DNA of 9,984 bases from Nitrosotalea sp. GTDB lineage: Archaea > Thermoproteota > Nitrososphaeria > Nitrososphaerales > Nitrosopumilaceae. Of this stretch, positions 1 through 6,871 are shown piece after piece; the stretch's first letter is position 1, and the number at the start of each line of letters is the position of its first letter. The position numbers and the translations under genes are program-made. Where the stretch lies: contig JARLFW010000103.1 of NCBI GenBank assembly GCA_031296345.1, forward strand, positions 1-9,984. Reading direction: 5' to 3'. The notes beneath the pieces were generated by a model. The model was given only the letters and a program-made list of their open reading frames with translations, had not been told where the DNA came from and did not search any database.

Positions 1-84
1 GGTTTTGGAGAAATACCTGACTCTTTTAAGTTAAAAAAGATTGAAAAAATACAAAATGAAATAGTCTTACATTATGTTTCTTAG
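1..84 (+). CDS. C-terminal fragment of an unidentified protein (5' end outside window)
   Basis: This is the only plus-strand frame open from the window edge; the other two hit stops within about 33 bases. It gives 27 residues, rich in Lys, Ile and Glu, ending in TAG at 82-84. No domain can be recognised in so short a tail. It converges on the TFE gene, and the two stop codons overlap by two bases (TAA of TFE on the minus strand at 81-83). The same stop-overlap geometry occurs at the kinase/trm56 junction, which slightly favours a real gene. An open stretch of 27 codons is also quite possible by chance in AT-rich DNA, so confidence is low. Confidence 0.35.
   Translation, partial: GFGEIPDSFKLKKIEKIQNEIVLHYVS
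33..49 (-). terminator. Oligo-U terminator tracts downstream of TFE
   Basis: Read on the minus strand, two T6 runs (complement of A-runs at 33-38 and 44-49) lie about 32-48 nt after the TFE stop. Archaeal intrinsic termination relies on short U-tracts with no obligatory hairpin, so these are reasonable termination sites. This is inferred from base composition only. Confidence 0.35.
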
Positions 85-590
85 TGTTTTAGGTCATCAC
101 GTAGATGATCAATTTTACTTTGTAGTGCTTTTTTGAGCTTTTCATTTTTTGAGAGATTTACCAATTTCCCACAAGTTGGACATTTGAAGGAAAGATCAAG
201 GGCTTTTTCAAAGGTTAATTTTTGACAGTCTTCATTTCCACAATGATAAAAGTCTGCAGAATTTTCGTAATCTACTCTATGTTGTAATCTCTCTACAATC
301 TTTTTCTTTTGATTCTCAATGAAATTATCTACCTCATCTCTCCGTGCTCTCCATCTATAGACGAACCAACCTTTCTTTTCGTCCTTTACTCTTATTCCTG
401 TTATCAAAGCTTTACCAAAAAGATCATACAAAACCTTCCTAACTATATTGATTCTAAGTCCAGTAGAGCTTGCAATTTCTTCGTCAGTGAAATCCTCCGT
501 GTTAAGTAAAGAACGAGCAACTTTGAGATACTCATCTCCACCAATTAATGCAGCAATCTTTACAAAAGGATCCTCGTGTTCAACTGACAT
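81..590 (-). CDS. tfe: Transcription factor E alpha subunit (TFE)
   Basis: This is the archaeal homolog of the TFIIE alpha N-terminal half. It assists TBP/TFB in opening the promoter and stabilises the RNA polymerase initiation complex. Seen: an N-terminal winged-helix region (roughly residues 5-85 of 169), with the helix-turn-helix around DEEIASSTGLRINIVRKVLYD. A basic, charged linker helix follows, then a C-terminal zinc ribbon with Cys pairs CX4C (C117, C122) and CX2C (C137, C140), then a charged tail. An in-frame TTG lies 12 codons upstream at 626, but I take the ATG at 588-590. The conserved TFE sequence begins right after it, and a TATA-like box sits 25-32 bp before it, fitting a leaderless mRNA. 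The gene is monocistronic here and divergent from the kinase. Length and motif order are normal for the family. Confidence 0.93.
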   Translation of the reverse strand: MSVEHEDPFVKIAALIGGDEYLKVARSLLNTEDFTDEEIASSTGLRINIVRKVLYDLFGKALITGIRVKDEKKGWFVYRWRARRDEVDNFIENQKKKIVERLQHRVDYENSADFYHCGNEDCQKLTFEKALDLSFKCPTCGKLVNLSKNEKLKKALQSKIDHLRDDLKH

Positions 591-614
591 TATACATTTC
601 TTTCCTGACAATCC

Positions 615-622
615 ATATTTAA
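615..622 (-). promoter_or_regulatory. TATA-like box for TFE
   Basis: On the minus strand this reads TTAAATAT, 25-32 bp before the ATG at 590. With the usual TATA-to-start distance of about 26 bp, transcription would begin at or next to the ATG, giving a leaderless transcript. No Shine-Dalgarno-like sequence precedes the ATG, which agrees. Confidence 0.5.
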
Positions 623-685
623 TCAATGGTTTTAAACCTGTTTTTTATCTGATGAATTACATCAAAATTGATAATGAGTATTACC

Positions 686-694
686 CTTTTACTT
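686..694 (+). promoter_or_regulatory. Weak TATA-like element for the histidine kinase
   Basis: CTTTTACTT lies about 24-32 bp before the ATG at 718, the position expected for a leaderless archaeal promoter. The match to a TATA consensus is imperfect. A T-rich stretch at 641-648 is an alternative that would imply a leader of about 45 nt. Confidence 0.25.
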
Positions 695-717
695 GGAAGA
701 ATTCTATATGATTGTGA

Positions 718-2418
718 ATGAAATCTAGAATTCTTGTTCTGTTTTCCATACTGGGGATTATTTTAATCACTTTTAGTTATATGATGTATCTACAGGAAAT
801 CACTGAATCAAGTGTAAGGTTAGAATTACTCAAGCAGGTGGAAGCACAAAGATTGAGTGAAATTAAAGATATATCTTCTCATATCTCATCAGATCTCGAC
901 ACTGTAATTGCAAGACTCTATGGATTAGAAGACTCTAAGGAATTTCAAAATGGAAACTTTGATGCCATGTCAGAAAAACTAGTTTCACAAAAATATTTAG
1001 AAATTAATGGTATTGTAGACAGGATTTTTGTAACAGATGCTAAAAATATTGTAAGGATAAACGAAGTACCACCAGGAGAAAAAAAATTTCTTGGTTATGA
1101 TGTAACAAACAGAACTTATGTACAAAAAGCTATCTCAAGTGCAGATTTGTATTTATCTGATTATTCAATAGGACTAGATGGAAAAAGCAGACTATACATA
1201 AGTAATAAAATAACTGATCATGAATCTGGTAAATTTCTGGGAATTACGTGGGCTACAGTTCCAGTCACTTCATTTTTCTCTAGATATTACAATATTGATG
1301 ATTCAAATTCACCATTTATGATGGTGATGGATAAAAATGGAACGTATCTGATATCACCATTTTCGAATATTATAGGGAAAAACTTTTTCTCAAATGACGT
1401 ACAGAGTTTTTTTAATAATAATTCTGAAGTGACTAAATATACCAAAGAATTACTTGCGGGTAAATCAGGAATTACATCATTTGACTTTGGGCTGGGACCA
1501 AGAACTGTAGTTTATTCTCCTGTATTTGTTCAGGGAATTCCACAATATTATTTGATTATAATAACACCTCATGACTCTATATTTGGACAAATTGATGCAG
1601 TCCTAAGCCTTCAAAGAAACGAAATTGTATCTGGTTTTACTGTTGGTATGATATCTATTTCTGTTTTAATTATTTTACTATTAAGAAGAGACAAAAAGTT
1701 ATTTCAAAATGAGATGATCATTCAAAAACAGCATGATGAACTTGTTAAAAATGAAAAACTATCCGCAATTGGACATTTGGCTTCTAGACTTGCTCATGAT
1801 ATTAGAAATCCACTTTCTATAATTATGAATGCAGCTATGTTGATAAAACAGAAAAATCCTAATTTGGATGAGAAAACTCTCAATTTCTTAGATAAACAGA
1901 TTGATGCTACAAAGAGGATTTCTGCTCAACTAGATGATGTATTAGATTTTGTAAGAACTACTCCACCGAATATGGAATATCACTCAGTTCTTGGAATTAT
2001 AAAATCGGCTGTTGATAAAATAGTGGTACCTGAAACAATTGAGATTGTATTGCCTACTAGCGATTTTAAAATATATTGTGATGAAAATAAAATTGAAGTT
2101 GTACTTGTAAATCTCATAACCAATGCAATTCATGCAATAAAAGAAAAAGGCAAAATAATGGTAAGAGTTTTTGAAGCAGAAAATAATCAAGTAATAGAAG
2201 TAGAGGATAATGGAGAAGGAATTCCACGAACAATTCTACCAAAAATATTTGAACCACTATTTACAACAAAGAGTTTTGGAACAGGACTTGGTCTAGCAAG
2301 CTGCAAAAATATTATTGAGAGTCACAAGGGTACAATAACAGTACAATCATCAGAAGGTGTTAAAACCATATTTAGAATTAAACTTCCAAAAAACTCAAAA
2401 CAAATACCTGATATTTAA
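718..2418 (+). CDS. Membrane-bound sensor histidine kinase with Cache-like sensor domain
   Basis: This is a two-component sensor kinase of 566 residues. Seen in order: an N-terminal transmembrane helix (about 4-24); a large extracytoplasmic region (about 30-300) whose strand pattern and segments such as VDRIFVTDAKN and DVTNRTYVQKA resemble a double-Cache (dCache) ligand-binding domain; and a second transmembrane helix (about 303-322) ending in LLRR. The HisKA dimerisation domain follows, with H-box HDIRNPL (phospho-acceptor His360). The HATPase_c domain has an N-box (NLITNAIHAI, 465-474), G1 (DNGEGIP, 497-503), an F-box around FEPLFTTK and G2 (GTGLGL, 521-526). All motifs needed for autophosphorylation are intact, so it should be active. 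There is no receiver domain and no response-regulator gene in the window, so it is an orphan whose partner lies elsewhere. The ligand cannot be inferred. The stop overlaps that of trm56 on the opposite strand. Confidence 0.92.
   Translation: MKSRILVLFSILGIILITFSYMMYLQEITESSVRLELLKQVEAQRLSEIKDISSHISSDLDTVIARLYGLEDSKEFQNGNFDAMSEKLVSQKYLEINGIVDRIFVTDAKNIVRINEVPPGEKKFLGYDVTNRTYVQKAISSADLYLSDYSIGLDGKSRLYISNKITDHESGKFLGITWATVPVTSFFSRYYNIDDSNSPFMMVMDKNGTYLISPFSNIIGKNFFSNDVQSFFNNNSEVTKYTKELLAGKSGITSFDFGLGPRTVVYSPVFVQGIPQYYLIIITPHDSIFGQIDAVLSLQRNEIVSGFTVGMISISVLIILLLRRDKKLFQNEMIIQKQHDELVKNEKLSAIGHLASRLAHDIRNPLSIIMNAAMLIKQKNPNLDEKTLNFLDKQIDATKRISAQLDDVLDFVRTTPPNMEYHSVLGIIKSAVDKIVVPETIEIVLPTSDFKIYCDENKIEVVLVNLITNAIHAIKEKGKIMVRVFEAENNQVIEVEDNGEGIPRTILPKIFEPLFTTKSFGTGLGLASCKNIIESHKGTITVQSSEGVKTIFRIKLPKNSKQIPDI
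2388..2393 (-). terminator. U-tract terminator for the phoU-hflX-trm56 operon, inside the kinase 3' end
   Basis: On the minus strand a T6 run starts about 22 nt after the trm56 stop, followed by further T-rich sequence. The genes converge with no spacer, so the site necessarily lies within the kinase coding sequence. It is inferred from composition. Confidence 0.35.
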
Positions 2419-2954
2419 TCACCTGAACTAGAAGTTTTTGTTATTACATTTTTTCCCTTTTTTGTTGGAATTATCTCTCGTTCACCATCAGAGTATTTTT
2501 TTTCAAGATGCTGTCCTTGTAGTATTCTATCTAGCAAAATTGCAAGAGCTGAAATCTCTGAATGTGGTTGATTTCCAATTGCCACATTGTAATCAGCCAT
2601 ATCATATGCCTCTCTTGGAACTTTTTCAGCCCCTACAATAATCAAAATTTTCTCTTCTTTTCTTATCTCATCCTGTACTGTGTTAATATTTTCACCATAC
2701 ATTGTCAAATGAACTATTTTGAATGACTCTTTCTTTTTTAACTTAACAACGTCCTTCCAATTCTCAATGATTTCTACTTTGAAATCACTACCCCACATTT
2801 TATTTACTTTGGAAATAGTTTCTTTGATCTCCGGATTTGCATCATACATGTATATTTTTGATGCCCCAAATGCTCTTGATACTAGAGTTACATGTGTTGT
2901 TACTCTGTCATCTCTGACAAGGCGTGTACCTATGCGTAAAACTTCGATTTTCAT
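2415..2954 (-). CDS. trm56: tRNA (cytidine(56)-2'-O)-methyltransferase Trm56
   Basis: This SPOUT-class enzyme transfers a methyl group from S-adenosylmethionine to the ribose 2'-OH of C56 in the T-loop of tRNA, an archaea-specific modification that supports the tRNA elbow. Seen in 179 residues: the N-terminal family signature [17 protein letters not shown] (6-22), and the SPOUT knot region with [19 protein letters not shown] (107-125) and [13 protein letters not shown] (127-139), which forms the cofactor-binding trefoil knot. The C-terminus is lysine-rich. Length is typical of archaeal Trm56. It is the last gene of a phoU-hflX-trm56 operon. Its ATG overlaps the hflX TGA as ATGA at 2951-2954, suggesting translational coupling. 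Its stop shares two bases with the stop of the convergent kinase. Confidence 0.94.
   Translation of the reverse strand: MKIEVLRIGTRLVRDDRVTTHVTLVSRAFGASKIYMYDANPEIKETISKVNKMWGSDFKVEIIENWKDVVKLKKKESFKIVHLTMYGENINTVQDEIRKEEKILIIVGAEKVPREAYDMADYNVAIGNQPHSEISALAILLDRILQGQHLEKKYSDGEREIIPTKKGKNVITKTSSSGD
2435..2463 (+). terminator. Triple U-tract terminator for the histidine kinase, inside the trm56 3' end
   Basis: Three T-runs (T5 at 2435-2439, T6 at 2449-2454, T6 at 2458-2463) begin 17 nt after the kinase stop. This is a strong candidate for an archaeal U-tract terminator. On the other strand the same bases encode the lysine-rich C-terminus of Trm56, so terminator and coding sequence are superimposed. 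Confidence 0.5.
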
Positions 2955-4078
2955 CTTTGGAATTTTCTTTGCTTTTGTGGTTTTGATATTTCAGTTTTTC
3001 TTCCTGTTATAGGTATTGCATCTATTGCCTCGAATACTAGCGTCTTTAATTGATTAATGTTGTATCTAGTTGTGGAAGATACTGGTAACCATTTTTTATA
3101 ATCATCCATACCTAATTCTTTAGCTCTCTCTGCAACTTCTTCTTTTGAAATCAAGTCTGACTTGTTTAGAACAAAAATCATTTTATCTTTACTTACTCCA
3201 ATTTCATCTAAAGTAGAAATACAGCTCTTGAATTTTTTTCTTAGTTCTAAAATGTCGTCACTAATATCAATTAGAACTATTACCACATCTGTATACACAA
3301 GTTCTTCAAGAGTTGACTTGAATGCTGCTACCATGTATGATGGAAGCTTGCTTATGAAACCTACAGTATCCGAAATTAAAACTTCAGAGTTTTTGAGAGT
3401 GATCTTTCGTGTAGTTGTAGATAGAGTAGTGAAAAGTTTTGGACTTTCTTCTTTTTCTTCTCCTGTTAATATGTTGAAAAGTGTAGTTTTTCCTGCTGAT
3501 GTATACCCTGCAAGTGAGATCGTTTTGAATCCAAATCTTTCTCTTGCTTGTCTATGAAGAGCACGTTGAGTTGATGCCTTTGCTAATTTTGTTTTTACAC
3601 CATTCATTCTATTTTTGATGTCATTAAAGTAGACATCAACTTCGAACTTTCCTATTCCCATGAATCCTGGCTGTTCTCCCATCTTTGCTAGTCTAACTTT
3701 TTCTCTAGCTCTTGACATCTCATATCTTAACTGCGCCATTTTTACTTGTAATGTTGATTCTGAACTCTTTGCTCTACGTTCAAAGATCTGAAGAATTAGA
3801 GCTTCCCTATCCAGAATGTTCATTTTAAGAGTAGAGGCTAAATTATAATTTTGAGTTGGTTTGAGAATTTCATCAAAGATTATTACATCAGGTTTTACTG
3901 TACTCAACATTTCCTTGAGTTCCTCTACCTTTCCTTCTCCAAGACCATACTTTGACTTGTTTAGAAATCTATGTTGTATGACCTTGCGAACCTCATATCC
4001 TGCAGCATCACAAAGACCTAGTGCTTCTTTTAGTGAATCTTCTCTATCATATGTTATGAGAATTGCAGAATCTTTCAA
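2951..4078 (-). CDS. hflX: HflX-family ribosome-associated GTPase
   Basis: This is an Obg/HflX-superfamily GTPase; family members bind the large ribosomal subunit and can split or rescue ribosomes under stress. Seen in 375 residues: an N-terminal HflX domain (about 1-100, including the [10 protein letters not shown] loop and [18 protein letters not shown]); a long helical coiled region (about 105-180); and a GTPase domain with G1 GYTSAGKT (191-198), G2 in [11 protein letters not shown]3 DTVGF (237-241), G4 NKSD (305-308) and a G5-like VSSTT (333-337). The C-terminus is a short basic tail. The glycine-rich loop before the linker reads [11 protein letters not shown] instead of the bacterial GPGETQLE-like motif. 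The start must be TTG at 4076-4078. The family sequence begins immediately after it, and an in-frame stop lies seven codons upstream with no ATG or GTG between. It sits 26 bp after the phoU-like stop and overlaps trm56 by ATGA. Confidence 0.92.
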   Translation of the reverse strand: MKDSAILITYDREDSLKEALGLCDAAGYEVRKVIQHRFLNKSKYGLGEGKVEELKEMLSTVKPDVIIFDEILKPTQNYNLASTLKMNILDREALILQIFERRAKSSESTLQVKMAQLRYEMSRAREKVRLAKMGEQPGFMGIGKFEVDVYFNDIKNRMNGVKTKLAKASTQRALHRQARERFGFKTISLAGYTSAGKTTLFNILTGEEKEESPKLFTTLSTTTRKITLKNSEVLISDTVGFISKLPSYMVAAFKSTLEELVYTDVVIVLIDISDDILELRKKFKSCISTLDEIGVSKDKMIFVLNKSDLISKEEVAERAKELGMDDYKKWLPVSSTTRYNINQLKTLVFEAIDAIPITGRKTEISKPQKQRKFQR

Positions 4079-4104
4079 TATTATATTAGCAGTCCTTCAC
4101 TATC

Positions 4105-5148
4105 TTATTGCTTTCGAAGCGTCTTTTCTATAGTGACATCAAGTACAATTTCTGCTATATCACTTGCATACTCTGATATTCTTCGAATGTTTTCACTCAT
4201 TCTTCTTACTCTGTAGATCTCTTCAGCATCTTTCAATGTTTTCATACCATCTTGTACCTTCTTTTCATATTTTGAAATTTCAGCTGTTTTTTGAATAGTT
4301 CGTTCTGCATGATTGGATTCCTTTTTGAATAATGATAAGCAAGCATCATCCAATACAGCTAAGGTAAAAGCATTCATTTCATGTATGGGTTCAAGTACGG
4401 ATTTCTTGATTGGTTTTTTGTATTCAAGTAAATCTCTTGCTATTTCTGTTGCGTGATCTCCTACACGTTCTATGTTTTTTACTATTAATCTATATCCTAA
4501 GCAATGATATGGACTCTCTATTCCCATCTCATTTAACATGTGTTCATTTTGTATGGCTATCTTGAGTTGCCTCATTATATAGAAACTAAATCTATCTACT
4601 TCATCATCGCTGTTTATGACTTCTTGTGCTAGTTCAAAATTTGCCTCTTCTTGTGCTAGTAGAGCGTCGTTTTGCATTGATTTTGCTATTATCAACATTC
4701 TTTTTAATGCCCCATCAACTGAAAGTTCGAATAAATTAATGAGTACTTGAATAGTAATGCCCTCAGTGGAATCAGCGGTAATCTCAGTTCCCATCAAAAT
4801 ACCCTTTACTGCATCTTTGATGGAATTTCTCTGAGATGGCTTTAATCTTCCCATCTTTGATTTTACATTTATGATAGTAAATCCCAGAAGATAAAGTGAG
4901 ATCAGTTTTCTAACTATTGTAGAATCCGCATCCTCTGGTTTGATCTCAATTGATGCTTCTTCTGTACCTGCAGGTTTGTTATGATGTTTCAATGGTACAA
5001 TTTGTAAATTGGAAACTCCTTGTCTTACTACAGCAACCTGATCTCCTTGCTTGAGACCCATGTCCATTATCCACTGTTTTGGTAGTGAAACAATGTATGA
5101 GGACTTGCCTGTAAACTGTATTTTTCTCATTTCTTCATTTGTACCCAT
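4105..5148 (-). CDS. AbrB-PhoU fusion: PhoU-like phosphate/metal uptake regulator
   Basis: Seen in 347 residues: an N-terminal AbrB/SpoVT-type swapped-hairpin segment (about 7-53, FTGKSSYIVSLPKQWIMDMGL then GDQV), which in this family is a DNA-binding or dimerisation module. Two PhoU-like helical-bundle repeats follow. The first contains DDEVDRFSFYIMRQL and ERVGDHATEIARDL (227-240). The second ends in SENIRRISEYASDIAEIV (318-335). These E/D-rich helices bind metals in PhoU structures. Bacterial PhoU signals phosphate status through PstSCAB and a kinase. Archaeal fusions of this kind are thought to couple that sensing to direct DNA binding. No phosphate transporter gene lies nearby, so the target is unknown. 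The ATG at 5146-5148 has a TATA-like box 22-29 bp upstream. It heads the hflX-trm56 operon and is divergent from the PUA gene. Confidence 0.88.
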   Translation of the reverse strand: MGTNEEMRKIQFTGKSSYIVSLPKQWIMDMGLKQGDQVAVVRQGVSNLQIVPLKHHNKPAGTEEASIEIKPEDADSTIVRKLISLYLLGFTIINVKSKMGRLKPSQRNSIKDAVKGILMGTEITADSTEGITIQVLINLFELSVDGALKRMLIIAKSMQNDALLAQEEANFELAQEVINSDDEVDRFSFYIMRQLKIAIQNEHMLNEMGIESPYHCLGYRLIVKNIERVGDHATEIARDLLEYKKPIKKSVLEPIHEMNAFTLAVLDDACLSLFKKESNHAERTIQKTAEISKYEKKVQDGMKTLKDAEEIYRVRRMSENIRRISEYASDIAEIVLDVTIEKTLRKQ

Positions 5149-5167
5149 ATCGCATGTATAGTGATTA

Positions 5168-5197
5168 TTCTATATAGTTGTTAGGATTTCTATATAG
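5168..5197. repeat. Paired 10 bp direct repeat with palindromic core in the phoU/PUA divergent promoter region
   Basis: TTCTATATAG occurs at 5168-5177 and again, identical, at 5188-5197, with start-to-start spacing of 20 bp (about two helical turns). Each contains the 8 bp palindrome CTATATAG. The left copy is positioned as the TATA box for the phoU-like gene. The right copy could be a second TATA box for either direction, or a protein-binding half-site. The match is directly visible; any regulatory role is inference. Confidence 0.5.
5170..5177 (-). promoter_or_regulatory. TATA box for the phoU-hflX-trm56 operon
   Basis: CTATATAG lies 22-29 bp before the ATG at 5148. Its centre is about 26 bp from the A of the ATG, predicting a leaderless start. 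The box coincides with one copy of the 10 bp repeat, so a factor binding that repeat would compete with TBP. Confidence 0.5.
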
Positions 5198-5201
5198 GTA
5201 A

Positions 5202-5210
5202 CTTTTAAGT
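5202..5210 (+). promoter_or_regulatory. TATA-like box for the PUA-NAC gene pair
   Basis: CTTTTAAGT is centred about 34 bp before the ATG at 5240, which would give a leader of roughly 8 nt. The repeat copy at 5188-5197 is an alternative TATA element that would give a leader of about 20 nt. Confidence 0.4.
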
Positions 5211-5239
5211 TGCAAAAATAATTAACATGGCTAAATGAC

Positions 5240-5716
5240 ATGAATCGTATGGATTCAGTCCTTAAAATCAAGTACACCTTGGATGCACTTTTTGGTCAAG
5301 GGGTATCAAAATATCTTCCAAAGGATGTGTCGATAGAATATTCAAAGAATACGGGAAGAATAAAGCACGTACATCAAAATGATAACCTACTTTGTACACT
5401 AAGAACAGACGGTGGTCTTGCTATTACTCCATTTTTTGCTCAGATACTTATGAAGAGTAAAAAGTTCAAAGAAAACTGCCTTGAAATTGATGATGACTCA
5501 AAGGCCTTTGTTCAAGAAGGCAGCTCTGTCTTTTGTAAGCATGTAACCTGGTGTGGAAAGAACATAATGATAGGTGGAGATGTGGCGGTACTTCATAATG
5601 ACAAAGTAATCGCAGTTGGTAAGGCTGTATTATCTACAAGAATGATACTGTCGTTTAAAAAAGGAGTGGCAATAAAGATCAGAGATAGTTTAAAAAGTAC
5701 AAACAGTGGAGTATGA
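5240..5716 (+). CDS. PUA-domain RNA-binding protein
   Basis: This 158-residue protein has an N-terminal pre-PUA-like alpha/beta region (about 1-78) and a C-terminal PUA domain (about 81-153). The PUA pattern is clear: an EGSSVF segment followed by K and V, then IGGDVAVLHNDKVIAVGKAVLS (as two blocks around 111-132), then a closing hydrophobic strand with KGVAIKIRD. PUA domains bind structured RNA and occur in tRNA- and rRNA-modifying enzymes such as archaeosine transglycosylase and Cbf5. Here no catalytic domain is attached, so it is probably a stand-alone RNA-binding factor in translation or ribosome biogenesis. The start is the ATG at 5240, with Met4 at 5249 as an alternative. It lies directly before NAC with little or no spacer, consistent with an operon of translation-related genes. 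Confidence 0.85.
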   Translation: MNRMDSVLKIKYTLDALFGQGVSKYLPKDVSIEYSKNTGRIKHVHQNDNLLCTLRTDGGLAITPFFAQILMKSKKFKENCLEIDDDSKAFVQEGSSVFCKHVTWCGKNIMIGGDVAVLHNDKVIAVGKAVLSTRMILSFKKGVAIKIRDSLKSTNSGV

Positions 5717-5723
5717 ATATACC

Positions 5724-6065
5724 ATGATGCGTGGCGGAAACCGCGAGATGCGGAGAATGTTGGACAAAATGGGTCTTGAAATGAAAGACATACAGAATGT
5801 ACAAGAGGTCATAATTAAGACAGATACAAAAGAAATCATAATTACAAAACCGTCCGTTACCGAAATGAAGGCAAAAGATAATTCAATTTTCCAAATAATT
5901 GCCGAAAGCTATGAGGAAAGAGAACTTGAAGTACCTATCTTTAGTCAAGAAGATATATTGCTTGTAGCACAACAGGCTAATGTATCTCCAGAAGAGGCAA
6001 CAAATGCCTTAACTGAAGCAAAAGGGGATCTTGCAAGAGCAATACTACTATTAACAACTAAATGA
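5724..6065 (+). CDS. nac: Nascent polypeptide-associated complex protein (archaeal NAC)
   Basis: Archaeal NAC forms a homodimer that binds ribosomes near the exit tunnel and contacts nascent chains. Seen in 113 residues: a basic N-terminus (MMRGGNREMRRMLDKMGL) of the kind that anchors NAC to the ribosome; a NAC beta-barrel (about 22-62, including VQEVIIKTDTKEIIITKPSV); and a C-terminal UBA domain (about 74-111, IFSQEDILLVAQQANVSPEE then ALTEAKGDLARAILLL). A GTG at 5706 would add six residues and overlap the PUA gene by 11 bases. I prefer the ATG at 5724, where the typical basic family N-terminus begins. It is seven bases past the PUA stop and preceded by a GGAG sequence at 5708-5711. Either choice leaves it transcriptionally joined to the PUA gene. 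Confidence 0.93.
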   Translation: MMRGGNREMRRMLDKMGLEMKDIQNVQEVIIKTDTKEIIITKPSVTEMKAKDNSIFQIIAESYEERELEVPIFSQEDILLVAQQANVSPEEATNALTEAKGDLARAILLLTTK

Positions 6066-6157
6066 AATTCATTGATCAAAAACAACACACAAACAATCCT
6101 TAAATTTTCTAGTACGTATTCTTAATCATACTCTACCAACCACAAAATAACATAGCA

Positions 6158-6781
6158 GTGGCAACGGTATCAGGAAAATCATATTTTAAATTTGTAAATG
6201 TCTTGAAATATCTTAAACTAAATTATGATTCTGTATTACCTGAAGAAATAACATGTTCAGACAGAAGACTAATTCTTACTACTCTGCCTGAATCATTACA
6301 AATTCCAACTAATTTGGTTCTTTTGGATGATGAATTCAATCATCATCCAACTATCGTAAAAGCAAAAATAGTCAAAAAATTACAATCTGGACTTAATAAG
6401 AGTTCACTAGTAATCGGAATTGATCCAGGTAGTAGAATTGGGCTATCAATTTTTTACTATGAAAAAGAAATCGAGAGTTCATTTTATACGTCTGTTGATG
6501 ATCTGGTATTACACATTGTCAAAATTTTGGTAGGAATTAGCGCTCAAAGAAAAGTTGTCAAAATAGGAAATGGTACCATGCGAATTGCCAGGCATATTGT
6601 AAATTCACTTAATCTTCAATTCTGTTCACACTTTGAACTAGAATTTGTAGATGAGCGAAAAACATCATTGAAGATAAGAAATTACAACAAGCGGGGAGAG
6701 CGTGATAAGATATATGCTAGATATATCACACAAAGAGAAGGTTATAGGCATCTTATTCTTCCTCTTTCAAGAATGGGCTAA
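6158..6781 (+). CDS. Predicted RNase H-fold protein (RuvC/YqgF-like), function unassigned
   Basis: I do not recognise a named family, but the core resembles the RuvC/YqgF (RuvX) branch of the RNase H superfamily. At 85-97 VIGIDPGSRIGLS matches the first-strand motif (GIDPG, then a hydrophobic turn) that carries the first catalytic Asp (D89). At 164-169 VDERKT matches the DER-T motif of YqgF (D165, E166). At 180-190 GERDKIYARYI matches the final D-containing helix (D183). Order and spacing fit a complete small nuclease or resolvase domain (about 83-200). The first 80 residues are a separate, mostly helical N-terminal region. The start is GTG at 6158: the frame is open back to 6104 but contains no ATG or TTG. 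No DNA-repair partner is adjacent. A role in nucleic-acid cleavage is inferred; an inactive structural domain is possible. Confidence 0.7.
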   Translation: MATVSGKSYFKFVNVLKYLKLNYDSVLPEEITCSDRRLILTTLPESLQIPTNLVLLDDEFNHHPTIVKAKIVKKLQSGLNKSSLVIGIDPGSRIGLSIFYYEKEIESSFYTSVDDLVLHIVKILVGISAQRKVVKIGNGTMRIARHIVNSLNLQFCSHFELEFVDERKTSLKIRNYNKRGERDKIYARYITQREGYRHLILPLSRMG

Positions 6782-6871
6782 AAATAGCGAAATTCGTAAA
6801 AAACTTACCGATGTTTCATTTAAGGATGATCTTTAGTTCAAGATGTAAAAAAACGATAGATATTTATAGTG

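Noticed and set aside
591..626. Upstream TTG start for TFE adding 12 residues
   Set aside because: The added residues do not resemble the family, the TATA-like box lies within this stretch, and the ATG at 590 has correct promoter spacing.
2719..3012. Plus-strand open frame with hydrophobic content opposite trm56/hflX
   Set aside because: The apparent membrane-like sequence is a reverse-strand effect of lysine- and glutamate-rich coding DNA (T-rich antisense).
3162..3557. 131-codon plus-strand open frame opposite hflX
   Set aside because: It lies wholly antisense to conserved GTPase motifs and shows no recognisable domain; it is a shadow of the real gene.
5706..5723. GTG start for NAC overlapping the PUA gene
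   Set aside because: The ATG at 5724 begins the typical basic NAC N-terminus; the GTG form remains possible but adds six residues with no family resemblance.
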